A stretch of 25,870 nucleotides of DNA from UBA7446 sp965657545 (GCA_965657545.1 CBFHOG010000019.1:1-25870); one strand, 5' to 3'. Shown: positions 6,944 through 13,623, counted from the stretch's first letter. Notes: generated by a model not told the origin, from the letters alone. A program made the numbers and translations.

Positions 6944-7849
6944 TTAGATAAAACTCAACATTTTGATTACATCATCTATGGAGTTGAAAGTTCGAATTTT
7001 ATTTGGAATTTCTTCTTTGATAAACTGAACTTGGTATCCTAATATCCATAAATCACAATCAATGTTTTCAATAATTTCAGATGAAAAAGTATTTAAATAA
7101 TTATTGATTTTATCTTGACCTGGTTCGACGGTAAAATAGGATAAAAACGTAATAGGTTCTCCAATGTCTACAAGATTTTTAAGACTTTCAAGTGGAACAG
7201 ACTGTCCAAGGAAAACACATTGAAAACCGTTGTTTAGTACTTCGTATTGAAGGTATAACAAACCAAGTTCGTGAATTTCGTTATCTGGCAGATATAAGAC
7301 AAAACGTCTGTCTTTTCTTTTGTTGTCTTGCAATTGAAGTTCTTCACACATCGAGTGAATTTTCTGCTTTACCAAACTGGTAATAAAATGTTCATGCGAT
7401 GGGCTGATGGAATTTGTTTGCCACAATACACCTAGTTCATTCATTAAGGGAACAAAAACATTTTTGAAAATTTCCCTGAACGAAAACTGTTCAAGGAGTT
7501 CGTTAAATGTTTTGGTGAACAATCGCTGATCAAAGTTAATCATCGCAAGCTTGAATAAACCAATCGACCAATCATCTGCTGACTTGTTAATAGTCAGATT
7601 ATGTACGTTTTCGGCCACTTCTTGCGGCGATAGTCGTGCGATTTTAGAAATCTTGTAACCGTTATTGTAAAGTAAGGTAACGTTTAAAAGCTTTTGTAGG
7701 TTTTCCAAGTCATACATCCTGATGTTGGTATCAGTACGCTCAGGCTCAAAGAGGTTGTACCGCTTTTCCCAAATGCGAATCGTGTGTGCCTTAATTCCAG
7801 AGAGGTGCTCTAGGTTTTTTATAGTGAAACTATTTTTTACGCGATTCAT
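6944..7849 (-). CDS. MerR-family regulator with cobalamin-binding domain (CarH/LitR-like)
   Basis: 301 aa. Residues 7-75 form a MerR winged helix (FTIKNLEHLSGIKAHTIRIW...YNLF), the DNA-binding part. Residues about 90-175 are the helical B12-binding cap and about 180-270 the Rossmann-like B12 domain. Both CarH signatures can be read: W143-x9-E153-H154 (WQTNSISPSHEH) in the cap and E191-x-H193-x-x-G196 (EIHELG), whose His is the lower cobalt ligand in the family. CarH/LitR proteins use adenosylcobalamin to sense light and repress carotenoid genes in the dark. Its place directly before crtB-crtZ fits this. The residue after W143 is Gln, where I recall a His in Thermus CarH. The promoter overlaps an inverted repeat at 7849-7882, suggesting self-regulation. 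Confidence 0.88.
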   Translation of the reverse strand: MNRVKNSFTIKNLEHLSGIKAHTIRIWEKRYNLFEPERTDTNIRMYDLENLQKLLNVTLLYNNGYKISKIARLSPQEVAENVHNLTINKSADDWSIGLFKLAMINFDQRLFTKTFNELLEQFSFREIFKNVFVPLMNELGVLWQTNSISPSHEHFITSLVKQKIHSMCEELQLQDNKRKDRRFVLYLPDNEIHELGLLYLQYEVLNNGFQCVFLGQSVPLESLKNLVDIGEPITFLSYFTVEPGQDKINNYLNTFSSEIIENIDCDLWILGYQVQFIKEEIPNKIRTFNSIDDVIKMLSFI

Positions 7850-7882
7850 TTGTTTAATCTTTTTAAAACAATTTTAAACAAA
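7849..7882. repeat. Inverted repeat at the merR start and promoter
   Basis: TTTGTTTAA (7849-7857) and TTAAACAAA (7874-7882) are perfect 9 bp inverted copies, centres 25 bp apart. One arm touches the merR start codon and the other overlaps its -7 box (7886-7879). It could be an autoregulatory operator, but the region is very AT-rich and such repeats arise more easily there. Confidence 0.35.
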
Positions 7883-7886
7883 ATTA
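7879..7886 (-). promoter_or_regulatory. -7 box TAATTTTG of the merR-crtB-crtZ locus
   Basis: A full TAnnTTTG match, 29 nt before the MerR ATG at 7849 and overlapped by an inverted-repeat arm. No clear -33 is seen. Confidence 0.4.
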
Positions 7887-7887
7887 C

Positions 7888-7919
7888 AAAAAAAAATGAT
7901 ATAAAACATTGAAAATGTT
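7888..7919 (-). terminator. Possible weak terminator after the tRNA pair
   Basis: Downstream of tRNA-Leu on the minus strand, AACATT-TTC-AATGTT (7919-7905) can form a 6 bp stem. Eight bases later there is a run of nine T (7896-7888). The stem is AT-only apart from one G-C pair and the T-run is not adjacent, so the call is weak. Confidence 0.3.
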
Positions 7920-7929
7920 GCAAATAACG

Positions 7930-8015
7930 TGCGCACGAGAGGAATCGAACCTCCACGGGATATAACTCCCACTAGGCCCTCAACCTAGCGCGTCTACCAG
8001 TTCCGCCACGTGCGC
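7930..8015 (-). tRNA. tRNA-Leu (anticodon GAG)
   Basis: 86 nt with a perfect 7 bp acceptor stem (GCGCACG with CGTGCGC), discriminator A, anticodon stem CTAGG/CCTAG around the loop TTGAGGG (anticodon GAG), a long variable arm as expected for tRNA-Leu, and a T arm with GGTTCGATTCC. CCA is not encoded. It lies 13 nt after tRNA-Lys and is probably cut from the same transcript. Confidence 0.96.
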
Positions 8016-8028
8016 TTTTGGAAAGAAG

Positions 8029-8101
8029 TGACTTGGCTGGGGTTCGAACCCAGGACCCTCTCCTTAAAAGGGAGATGCTCTACCAGCTGAGCTACCAAGT
8101 C
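8029..8101 (-). tRNA. tRNA-Lys (anticodon UUU)
   Basis: 73 nt with acceptor stem GACTTGG/CCAAGTC, discriminator A, D arm GCTCAGCTGGTAGAGC, anticodon loop CTTTTAA (anticodon TTT) on the stem TCTCC/GGAGA, and T arm GGTTCGAACCC. CCA is not encoded. It is the first of the tandem pair and is preceded by a well-formed promoter at 8116-8147. Confidence 0.97.
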
Positions 8102-8115
8102 ATTTTTTGGAGGTG

Positions 8116-8147
8116 CAAATATAGGCGCATTTTCATGATAATTCAAA
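8116..8147 (-). promoter_or_regulatory. Promoter of the tRNA-Lys/tRNA-Leu operon (TTTG-N20-TATATTTG)
   Basis: On the minus strand a -33 TTTG (8147-8144) is followed after 20 bp by TATATTTG (8123-8116), a full match to the Bacteroidota housekeeping consensus. It ends 14 nt before tRNA-Lys. It is one of the two complete -33/-7 promoters in the window. Confidence 0.7.
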
Positions 8148-8160
8148 GATTAAATTCTGC

Positions 8161-8168
8161 TAAATTTG
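8161..8168 (+). promoter_or_regulatory. -7 box TAAATTTG of the shikimate kinase gene
   Basis: A TAnnTTTG match, 20 nt before the ATG at 8189. It is divergent from the tRNA promoter and favours the start at 8189 over an upstream in-frame ATG (8135) that lies ahead of the box. Confidence 0.4.
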
Positions 8169-8188
8169 CAAGACATAATTCACGGAAG

Positions 8189-8728
8189 ATGCAAAACGAT
8201 TTTACGAATCAAAAGACTATCATATTGATAGGTTATATGGGGAGCGGAAAATCTACCGTGGGTGCTGCTCTTGCCAAGCAACTTCAGATGCCTTTTGAGG
8301 ATTTAGATAATCAAATTACATCGACATACAAGTCCTCTATCGCTGAATTATATCAAAAAAAAGGAGCGAAAGGGTTTAGGGAGATAGAACATCAAATGTT
8401 ACTTAAAACTTTGGGCAACCCCACGAGAAGAATACTTTCTTTGGGCGGCGGAACGCCGTGTTATCACGGAAATATGGATTGTGTAAATGCCGCTACACCG
8501 CATGTTTTTTATCTTGAAGCAACAGCTGTTTCTTTGGCTGCACGTCTTTTCCCGCATCGTGAAAACCGTCCTTTGATTTCGCATACGAAAACACAAAGCG
8601 AGTTAAAAGAATTTGTTGCCAAACATCTCTTTGAACGGCAGCATTTTTACAGGCAGGCAAACCATCGTATTTCTGTTGACAATACTTCGGTTCAAGAGGT
8701 TGTCAATGCTATTGTCAGCCTATATTAG
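8189..8728 (+). CDS. aroK: Shikimate kinase
   Basis: 179 aa from the ATG at 8189. It phosphorylates the 3-OH of shikimate with ATP in aromatic amino acid synthesis. The N-terminus has the P-loop GYMGSGKSTVG, then FEDLDNQI (the Asp that contacts shikimate and Mg), KGAKGFREIEHQML with the conserved F-R-x-x-E, and LGGGTPCY (Gly-rich shikimate site). The lid-like region has LFPHRENRPLI with the conserved R-x-x-x-R-P-L, and the helix near the end has LFERQHFYRQANHRI. The open frame reaches back into the tRNAs, but 8189 gives the family length and follows a promoter box. The end overlaps the convergent phosphoribosyltransferase gene by 9 nt. Confidence 0.93.
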   Translation: MQNDFTNQKTIILIGYMGSGKSTVGAALAKQLQMPFEDLDNQITSTYKSSIAELYQKKGAKGFREIEHQMLLKTLGNPTRRILSLGGGTPCYHGNMDCVNAATPHVFYLEATAVSLAARLFPHRENRPLISHTKTQSELKEFVAKHLFERQHFYRQANHRISVDNTSVQEVVNAIVSLY

Positions 8729-9214
8729 GGATGCTGTAAACGTTCCATTGCTTACTTCAACCACTACATTTTCGTTGATAGAAGTTGAAAGGGACACCCC
8801 TTTAAAATCAGCTTTGATAGGAAATTTTTTGTGGTTACGGTCAACTAGAACGGCAGTTTTACATTGTTTTAATGGAACACTTAAAAAATGACGTACGGCA
8901 TAAATCAAGGTGGTTCCTGAGTGGAGCACATCATCAACAATGGTTACTGATTCGTCTGCATATTCATTTTCATGCAACGAGGTGGTTACGGGCATCAGCG
9001 GATTTTTTTTGTCAATTGTAATTTGGCAACGCACTATTTTTTTTGAGGAAATTTGTTCCAGAAAATCTGAAATACGCGCCGCTACTGCATAGCCGTTTTT
9101 CATAATCCCAGCAATCACTATGGTGTTGTTTGTGCTATTTGCTTCTAATATTTGATACGCAATGCGTTCAAGTTTTTGATCTATCTGTTTAGCAGTTAAA
9201 ATTACGTCACTCAT
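8720..9214 (-). CDS. PyrR-like phosphoribosyltransferase-domain protein
   Basis: 164 aa, type I phosphoribosyltransferase fold. The PRPP loop is VTIVDDVLHSGTTL (residues 90-103) with the acidic pair D94/D95. TIVIAGIMKNGYAVA (31-45) corresponds to the PPi-binding loop. The tail LVDRNHKKFPIKADFKGVSLST closely follows the PyrR pattern DRGHRELPIRADFVG. PyrR proteins bind UMP/PRPP and regulate pyrimidine genes in Gram-positives or act as weak uracil phosphoribosyltransferases. In Bacteroidota the role of these relatives is unknown to me, so no symbol is given. It is 23 nt downstream of the S4-domain gene, with its own TATTTTTG box in that gap, 4 nt before the ATG. Confidence 0.85.
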   Translation of the reverse strand: MSDVILTAKQIDQKLERIAYQILEANSTNNTIVIAGIMKNGYAVAARISDFLEQISSKKIVRCQITIDKKNPLMPVTTSLHENEYADESVTIVDDVLHSGTTLIYAVRHFLSVPLKQCKTAVLVDRNHKKFPIKADFKGVSLSTSINENVVVEVSNGTFTASLI

Positions 9215-9218
9215 ACTA

Positions 9219-9226
9219 CAAAAATA
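9219..9226 (-). promoter_or_regulatory. -7 box TATTTTTG of the phosphoribosyltransferase gene
   Basis: A full TAnnTTTG match on the minus strand, 4 nt before the ATG at 9214. It sits in the short gap after the S4-domain gene and predicts a leaderless transcript. Confidence 0.5.
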
Positions 9227-9237
9227 CGCATTATCTG

Positions 9238-9609
9238 CTAGGCATCCTCATCCAAAAAATCTTCTAAATCTCTACGGTCTTTTTTGCTGGGTCTGCCAGT
9301 GCCTTTAACTCTCGATAAACGTTGATTCTCATCTGCAGCGTTCTTAAGATCCAATGCCTCTTGCGGTGTGACGTCTTTGCAGTATTGGGAGGCTAATTTT
9401 GCTCCCACACGACTTTTCGGTAAATCCAATACATAGAGCTGTTTTACAAGTTGATTCTTCCGCACTGAAATATTATCTGAGATATAAATTTCTCTAGAGG
9501 GTTTTGCGTTTTGACCTTGCACTTGAACATAGCCTTTTTTACAAGCAACGCTTGCTGCATTCCTGGATTTGAAAAGCCGTACTGCCCACAGATATTTATC
9601 TATTCGCAT
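9238..9609 (-). CDS. hslR: S4-domain RNA-binding protein (Hsp15/HslR family)
   Basis: 123 aa. Residues 1-60 are an S4 domain: MRIDKYLWAVRLFKSRNAAS, then KKGYVQVQGQNAKPSREI. This is the classic Hsp15 start (R-x-D-K-x-L-W). Hsp15 binds 50S subunits that carry a peptidyl-tRNA after premature release and helps recycle them. The C-terminal third is basic and then acidic (GRPSKKDRRDLEDFLDEDA), as seen in flavobacterial members. Start at ATG 9609 agrees with the family start. The gene is divergent from the FKBP lipoprotein gene across 61 bp. I saw no TAnnTTTG box in front of it. Confidence 0.88.
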   Translation of the reverse strand: MRIDKYLWAVRLFKSRNAASVACKKGYVQVQGQNAKPSREIYISDNISVRKNQLVKQLYVLDLPKSRVGAKLASQYCKDVTPQEALDLKNAADENQRLSRVKGTGRPSKKDRRDLEDFLDEDA

Positions 9610-9670
9610 GGTTTGTGGTTTAACATAAAAAAATGCACGAAAATTGTATCTTGCACCTTAAATCTTATCG

Positions 9671-10561
9671 ATGAACAAACTAACGCTTTTTTCAGGAATT
9701 TTTATAATAATCATTGGTTTAACTTCTTGTGAACCCGAACGACGCGGTTTAAATATACCTGCTAGAGATTATCAAGACCAAAGGGCAGTTGATAACGATT
9801 CGCTCTTGACTTTTTTGCAAAATCGTTTTTATAACTACGATGAATATCAAACCGCAGCGAGTAACGAATTGGTCACTTTTACAATTGACACCATAAAAGG
9901 AGAAAATGCGAATAAAATCCCTTTGATTAATCAAGTAGATGAAATTACAATACAAGTAAAAGATAGTGACGATGTATATCACGATCATACCGCCTATATC
10001 CTCCCGTTAAGAGAAGGGGTTGGTACATCTCCAACAATAGCAGATAGCGTATTTGTCACTTATAAAGGCATGTTGTTGAATTTGAAAAAATTTGATGAAA
10101 GAACTTCTCCCATTTGGTTTGAATCTTTGAGCGTGGTTAGGGGTTTTGGTGCTTTAATGCCCTATATTAAAAAAGCATCGGTGCCCACAGTAAACCTCGA
10201 TGGTACCTACTCTTTTGATGGATTTGGATCTGCAGCGGTGTTTATGCCCTCTGCGCTAGGGTATTATAACAATTCACAAACTTCTTCAATTCCTCAATAC
10301 TCCCCTTTAATTTTTGCTGTTGATTTATACACTTACAATACCACAGACCATGATGGAGATTCAGTACCGACGTACTTAGAAGATGTAAATAGAGATGGGT
10401 ATTTTGATGATGATACAGATAGTGACGGTGTGCCCAACTACCGTGACATCGATGACGACAACGACAAGGTTTTAACGCGTAATGAGTATGATGCGAACAG
10501 CGACGGAACACCTGACGATACCGATAACGACGGTACTCCGGATTATTTAGATAAAGACTAA
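9671..10561 (+). CDS. FKBP-type peptidyl-prolyl isomerase lipoprotein with Asp-rich calcium-binding tail
   Basis: 296 aa. Residues 1-20 are a lipoprotein signal ending in the lipobox LTSC (C20). Residues about 120-221 fit an FKBP domain (DSVFVTYKGMLLN, FDERTSPIWF, VVRGFGALMPYIKKA, FGSAAVFMPSALGYYN, PLIFAVDLY). Residues about 225-296 carry thrombospondin type-3-like repeats of the D-x-D-x-D-G-x-x-x type (DHDGDSVPTYLEDVNRDG, DSDGVPNYRDIDDDND, NSDGTPDDTDNDGTPDYLD), expected to bind calcium. The protein should act in the periplasm or at the outer membrane, folding exported proteins; FKBP lipoproteins such as GldI serve gliding motility in flavobacteria, but I cannot assign this one to that role. 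Its 3' end overlaps the convergent transketolase gene by 4 nt. Confidence 0.87.
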   Translation: MNKLTLFSGIFIIIIGLTSCEPERRGLNIPARDYQDQRAVDNDSLLTFLQNRFYNYDEYQTAASNELVTFTIDTIKGENANKIPLINQVDEITIQVKDSDDVYHDHTAYILPLREGVGTSPTIADSVFVTYKGMLLNLKKFDERTSPIWFESLSVVRGFGALMPYIKKASVPTVNLDGTYSFDGFGSAAVFMPSALGYYNNSQTSSIPQYSPLIFAVDLYTYNTTDHDGDSVPTYLEDVNRDGYFDDDTDSDGVPNYRDIDDDNDKVLTRNEYDANSDGTPDDTDNDGTPDYLDKD

Positions 10562-11517
10562 GCTTTTCTGGCTATAACAGCTTCTGATTTTTGTACAATA
10601 GCTGCGGTGTTTAATCCATATTTTTCCATCAGTTGCGCTGGTGTTCCAGATTCACCAAATGTATCTTGTGTAGCAACAAATTCCTGTGGTGTAGGATGTT
10701 GGGTTGCCAATATACGGGCAATACTTTCTCCAAGTCCACCGAGGTAATTATGTTCTTCACAGCTTACCACAGCACCTGTTTTTCTAACCGATTTTAATAT
10801 CAGCGCATCATCTAGTGGCTTAATGGTATGGATGTTTATCACTTCAGCGCTGATGCCCTGCTGGTGCAGAATTTTAGCTGCTTCTAAAGCCTCCCAAACC
10901 AAATGACCTGTAGCTACTATTGTTACGTCAGTTCCTTCTTGAAGCACAATTCCTTTTCCAATTTCAAAAGGTAAATCGCTCGTGAAATTTGGAACAGCAG
11001 GTCGTCCAAAGCGTAAATATACAGGACCGTTGTGTGCAGCAATAGCGTGAGTGGCTTTGCGTGTCTGTTCAAAGTCACAGGTATTGATTACTGTCATCCC
11101 AGGAAGCATTTTCATCAATCCTAGGTCTTCAAGAATTTGGTGTGTTGCACCATCCTCACCTAAAGTTACACCAGCATGAGAAGCACATATTTTTACATTT
11201 TTGTGCGAGTATGCAATCGATTGGCGAATTTGGTCATACACACGCCCTGTGGAGAAGTTGGCAAAAGTCCCTGTAAAAGGAATTTTCCCACCAATTGTCA
11301 TACCTGCGGCAATCCCCATCATATTGGCTTCTGCAATTCCAATTTGAAAAAAGCGCTCGGGATGCGCATCTTTAAATGCATTCATTTTTAAGGAACCGGT
11401 AAGGTCAGCGCAAAGTGCAACCACATCTGGATTTGTTTCTCCTAACTCGGCAAGTCCAACGCCAAAGCCTGAACGTGTATCAATTTTTTCAGTAAATGTA
11501 TATTCTTTTAATCCCAT
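10558..11517 (-). CDS. Transketolase, C-terminal subunit (Pyr and C-terminal domains)
   Basis: 319 aa. It holds the pyrimidine-binding domain and C-terminal domain of a transketolase/DXS-type enzyme: TRSGFGVGLAELGETNPDVV at the start, ERFFQIGIAEANMMGIAAGM with the Glu that activates thiamine diphosphate, TFANFSTGRVYDQIRQSIAY, SHAGVTLGEDGATHQ, and the C-terminal domain from about residue 185 (GTDVTIVATGHLVWEALEAA). The enzyme moves two-carbon ketol units between sugars in the pentose phosphate pathway. The N-terminal half is coded by the gene just upstream (1 nt between its stop and this ATG), so the active enzyme is a two-subunit complex. This is an encoded split, not a frameshift: this gene has its own ATG and a complete domain. 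Confidence 0.92.
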   Translation of the reverse strand: MGLKEYTFTEKIDTRSGFGVGLAELGETNPDVVALCADLTGSLKMNAFKDAHPERFFQIGIAEANMMGIAAGMTIGGKIPFTGTFANFSTGRVYDQIRQSIAYSHKNVKICASHAGVTLGEDGATHQILEDLGLMKMLPGMTVINTCDFEQTRKATHAIAAHNGPVYLRFGRPAVPNFTSDLPFEIGKGIVLQEGTDVTIVATGHLVWEALEAAKILHQQGISAEVINIHTIKPLDDALILKSVRKTGAVVSCEEHNYLGGLGESIARILATQHPTPQEFVATQDTFGESGTPAQLMEKYGLNTAAIVQKSEAVIARKA

Positions 11518-11518
11518 C

Positions 11519-12364
11519 TTAATAATCCCCTAAAGTTTCTTCGTTTTGTGCTAGTCCAGTTGCTAATTGTTCGTCGTTTGGTGCTTTGCCATGCCATGCA
11601 TGCGTGTGCATCATAAAATCTACACCATTACCCATTACAGTGTGTAACAGTATGGCTACAGGTTTTTGCTTTCCGCTAGCCGCTTTTGCAGCTTCTATTC
11701 CTTCTATGATGGATTCAAGGTCATTTCCTTTTTCTACTTCAATAACAATCCAACCAAATGTTTCAAGTTTTTGGCGTAAGTCGCCTAGTGGTAGTACATC
11801 GTCAGTACTTCCATCAATTTGTTGTTTGTTGTAGTCAATTGTAGAAATAAGATTATCAATCCCTTTCGATCCTGCATACATTATTGCTTCCCAATTTTGC
11901 CCTTCTTGTAACTCACCATCTCCGTGGAGGCTGTAAACCGTATGCGCATCCCCATTCAATTTTTTTGTTTCAGCAGCACCAATGGCAACAGACATGCCTT
12001 GACCTAGTGATCCTGAGGCAATGCGAACGCCTGGTAGACCTTCGTGAGTAGTAGGGTGTCCTTGCAGTCTTGAGTCTAATTTTCTAAACGTAGCAAGCTC
12101 AGCAACGGGAAAAAAACCACTTCGTGCTAGCGTGCTATAAAAGACGGGAGATATGTGTCCGTTTGATAAAAAAAAGAGATCTTCATTCTTTCCATCCATG
12201 TCAAAATCTGTGGAATACTCCATCACATGGTTGTAAAGTGTAACAAAAAACTCTACACATCCTAACGAACCGCCAGGGTGACCGGAATTAACTTGATGAA
12301 CCATGCGTAAAATATCGCGGCGAACTTGCGGTACAAGTTGTTGAAGCGTCTCTAATGAAGCCAT
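11519..12364 (-). CDS. Transketolase, N-terminal subunit (thiamine-diphosphate PP domain)
   Basis: 281 aa from the ATG at 12364-12362 (MASLETLQQLVPQ). Motifs are RMVHQVNSGHPGGSLGCVEF (family start with the catalytic-site His), FLSNGHISPVFY, RLQGHPTTHEGLPGVRIASG with GSLGQGMSVAIGAA, and the ThDP/Mg motif GDGELQEGQNWEAIMYA, followed by NLISTIDYNKQQIDG. It forms the transketolase with the downstream gene. A longer in-frame start (TTG 12406) is rejected because it adds residues foreign to the family and precedes the promoter box TATTTTTG at 12387-12380. The gene is divergent from tgt across 126 bp. Confidence 0.92.
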   Translation of the reverse strand: MASLETLQQLVPQVRRDILRMVHQVNSGHPGGSLGCVEFFVTLYNHVMEYSTDFDMDGKNEDLFFLSNGHISPVFYSTLARSGFFPVAELATFRKLDSRLQGHPTTHEGLPGVRIASGSLGQGMSVAIGAAETKKLNGDAHTVYSLHGDGELQEGQNWEAIMYAGSKGIDNLISTIDYNKQQIDGSTDDVLPLGDLRQKLETFGWIVIEVEKGNDLESIIEGIEAAKAASGKQKPVAILLHTVMGNGVDFMMHTHAWHGKAPNDEQLATGLAQNEETLGDY

Positions 12365-12379
12365 TGAAATAATTTTGCA

Positions 12380-12387
12380 CAAAAATA
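12380..12387 (-). promoter_or_regulatory. -7 box TATTTTTG of the split transketolase operon
   Basis: A full TAnnTTTG match, 15 nt before the ATG at 12364. A TTG lies 16 bp upstream (12406-12404), slightly closer than the usual -33 spacing. Confidence 0.42.
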
Positions 12388-12478
12388 TACGATTGTAGTC
12401 AAGCAATCATTATAAATTTAAATTAATTATGAATCAATAATCAAAAAAATGTGCTGCATCTAACCGCAAAGGGTTGCG

Positions 12479-12486
12479 TATATTTG
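12479..12486 (+). promoter_or_regulatory. -7 box TATATTTG of tgt
   Basis: A full TAnnTTTG match ending 4 nt before the GTG start of tgt at 12491. The mRNA would begin at or within a base or two of the start codon. Confidence 0.5.
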
Positions 12487-12490
12487 GCAG

Positions 12491-13621
12491 GTGAAATTTT
12501 CATTAGAAAAAACAGATTTAGGCTCTAAAGCGAGGGCAGGGGTGCTTACCACAGATCACGGAACAATCGAAACGCCAATCTTTATGCCGGTTGGTACTGC
12601 GGCTACTGTAAAAGGTGTGCATCAGCAGGACTTGGCGCAAGACGTAAATCCTGATATCATATTGGCCAATACATATCATTTGTATTTAAGACCTACCACT
12701 TCAATTTTAGAGCAGGCTGGAGGTATTCATTCCTTTATGCATTGGAACAGGCCTGTGCTTACAGACAGCGGAGGTTATCAGGTTTATTCCTTGTCAGACA
12801 ACAGAAAAATTACGGAAAAAGGCGTTACGTTTAAATCGCATATAGACGGTTCAAAGCATGTATTTACACCTGAGTACGCGATTGATATTCAGCGTACTAT
12901 TGGAGCAGATATCATCATGGCATTTGATGAGTGTACACCCTATCCTTGTCCATATGAATATGCCAAAAATTCCATGCATTTGACGCATCGTTGGTTGATA
13001 CGTTGTCAAGAGCATTTTTCCAAAACGGAACCTAAATATGGGTATCAGCAAACCCTTTTCCCCATAGTCCAGGGAAGTGTTTATACTGATTTACGCGAAC
13101 AATCTGCGGAATTTATTGCCAATACCAATGCCCCTGGAAATGCCATTGGGGGCTTGTCAGTGGGTGAGCCCGCCGACGAAATGTATGCTATGGCAGATGC
13201 CGTTTGTGCCATTTTACCCAAAGAAAAGCCTCGTTATCTCATGGGTGTAGGAACCCCTATTAATATTTTGGAAAATATTGCTTTAGGAGTTGATATGTTT
13301 GATTGCGTTATGCCGTCTCGAAATGCCCGTAACGGTATGCTTTTTACTTCTGAGGGAACCATAAATATTAAAAATAAAAAATGGGAAAATGACTTTTCAC
13401 CTATCGACCCAAACGGTGCAAGTTTTGTAGATACAGCTTATAGTAAGGCTTATCTGCGTCACCTATTTGCTGCAAACGAATTATTAGGAAAACAATTGGC
13501 AACCCTGCATAATTTGTCATTTTATTTGTGGTTGGTTCGTGAGGCAAGAAAACATATTTTAGCGGGTGATTTTGCATCGTGGAAAAATAATATGGTGCGT
13601 CAAATGGACAAACGTCTCTAA
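12491..13621 (+). CDS. tgt: tRNA-guanine transglycosylase (queuine tRNA-ribosyltransferase)
   Basis: 376 aa, starting at GTG (MKFSLEKTD matches family starts). It swaps guanine 34 of GUN-anticodon tRNAs for preQ1 during queuosine synthesis. Motifs: IFMPVGTAATVKGV, TDSGGYQVYSL with the general acid D92, DECTPYP around 147-152, IVQGSVYTDLR, AIGGLSVGE, and GVDMFDCVMPSRNARNG with the nucleophile D271. The zinc site is altered. Typical bacterial TGTs have C-x-C-x-x-C just before YLRHLF, but here that stretch (about 305-316, PIDPNGASFVDT) has no cysteine, though the later His (H340) remains. I recall the same loss in other flavobacteria. It is followed after 2 nt by the LptF/G-type permease gene. 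Confidence 0.95.
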   Translation: MKFSLEKTDLGSKARAGVLTTDHGTIETPIFMPVGTAATVKGVHQQDLAQDVNPDIILANTYHLYLRPTTSILEQAGGIHSFMHWNRPVLTDSGGYQVYSLSDNRKITEKGVTFKSHIDGSKHVFTPEYAIDIQRTIGADIIMAFDECTPYPCPYEYAKNSMHLTHRWLIRCQEHFSKTEPKYGYQQTLFPIVQGSVYTDLREQSAEFIANTNAPGNAIGGLSVGEPADEMYAMADAVCAILPKEKPRYLMGVGTPINILENIALGVDMFDCVMPSRNARNGMLFTSEGTINIKNKKWENDFSPIDPNGASFVDTAYSKAYLRHLFAANELLGKQLATLHNLSFYLWLVREARKHILAGDFASWKNNMVRQMDKRL

Positions 13622-13623
13622 TC

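Noticed and set aside
8018..8188. A long 5' extension of the shikimate kinase frame
   Set aside because: It reads through tRNA-Lys on the opposite strand and both divergent promoters; the family length and promoter position support ATG 8189.
10242..10511. An open frame opposite the FKBP lipoprotein, rich in His, Arg and Cys
   Set aside because: It is the antisense of the Asp-rich repeats (GAT/GAC codons read backwards as His-like codons) and has no gene-like features.
10340..10555. Short GAT/GAC-rich direct repeats suggesting a DNA repeat array
   Set aside because: They are coding repeats of the calcium-binding protein tail, imperfect at DNA level, and not CRISPR-like (no constant repeat or spacer).
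11515..11521. A possible frameshift splitting transketolase
   Set aside because: Both halves are complete domains with their own start and stop codons, and the split form is known in Bacteroidota and other groups.
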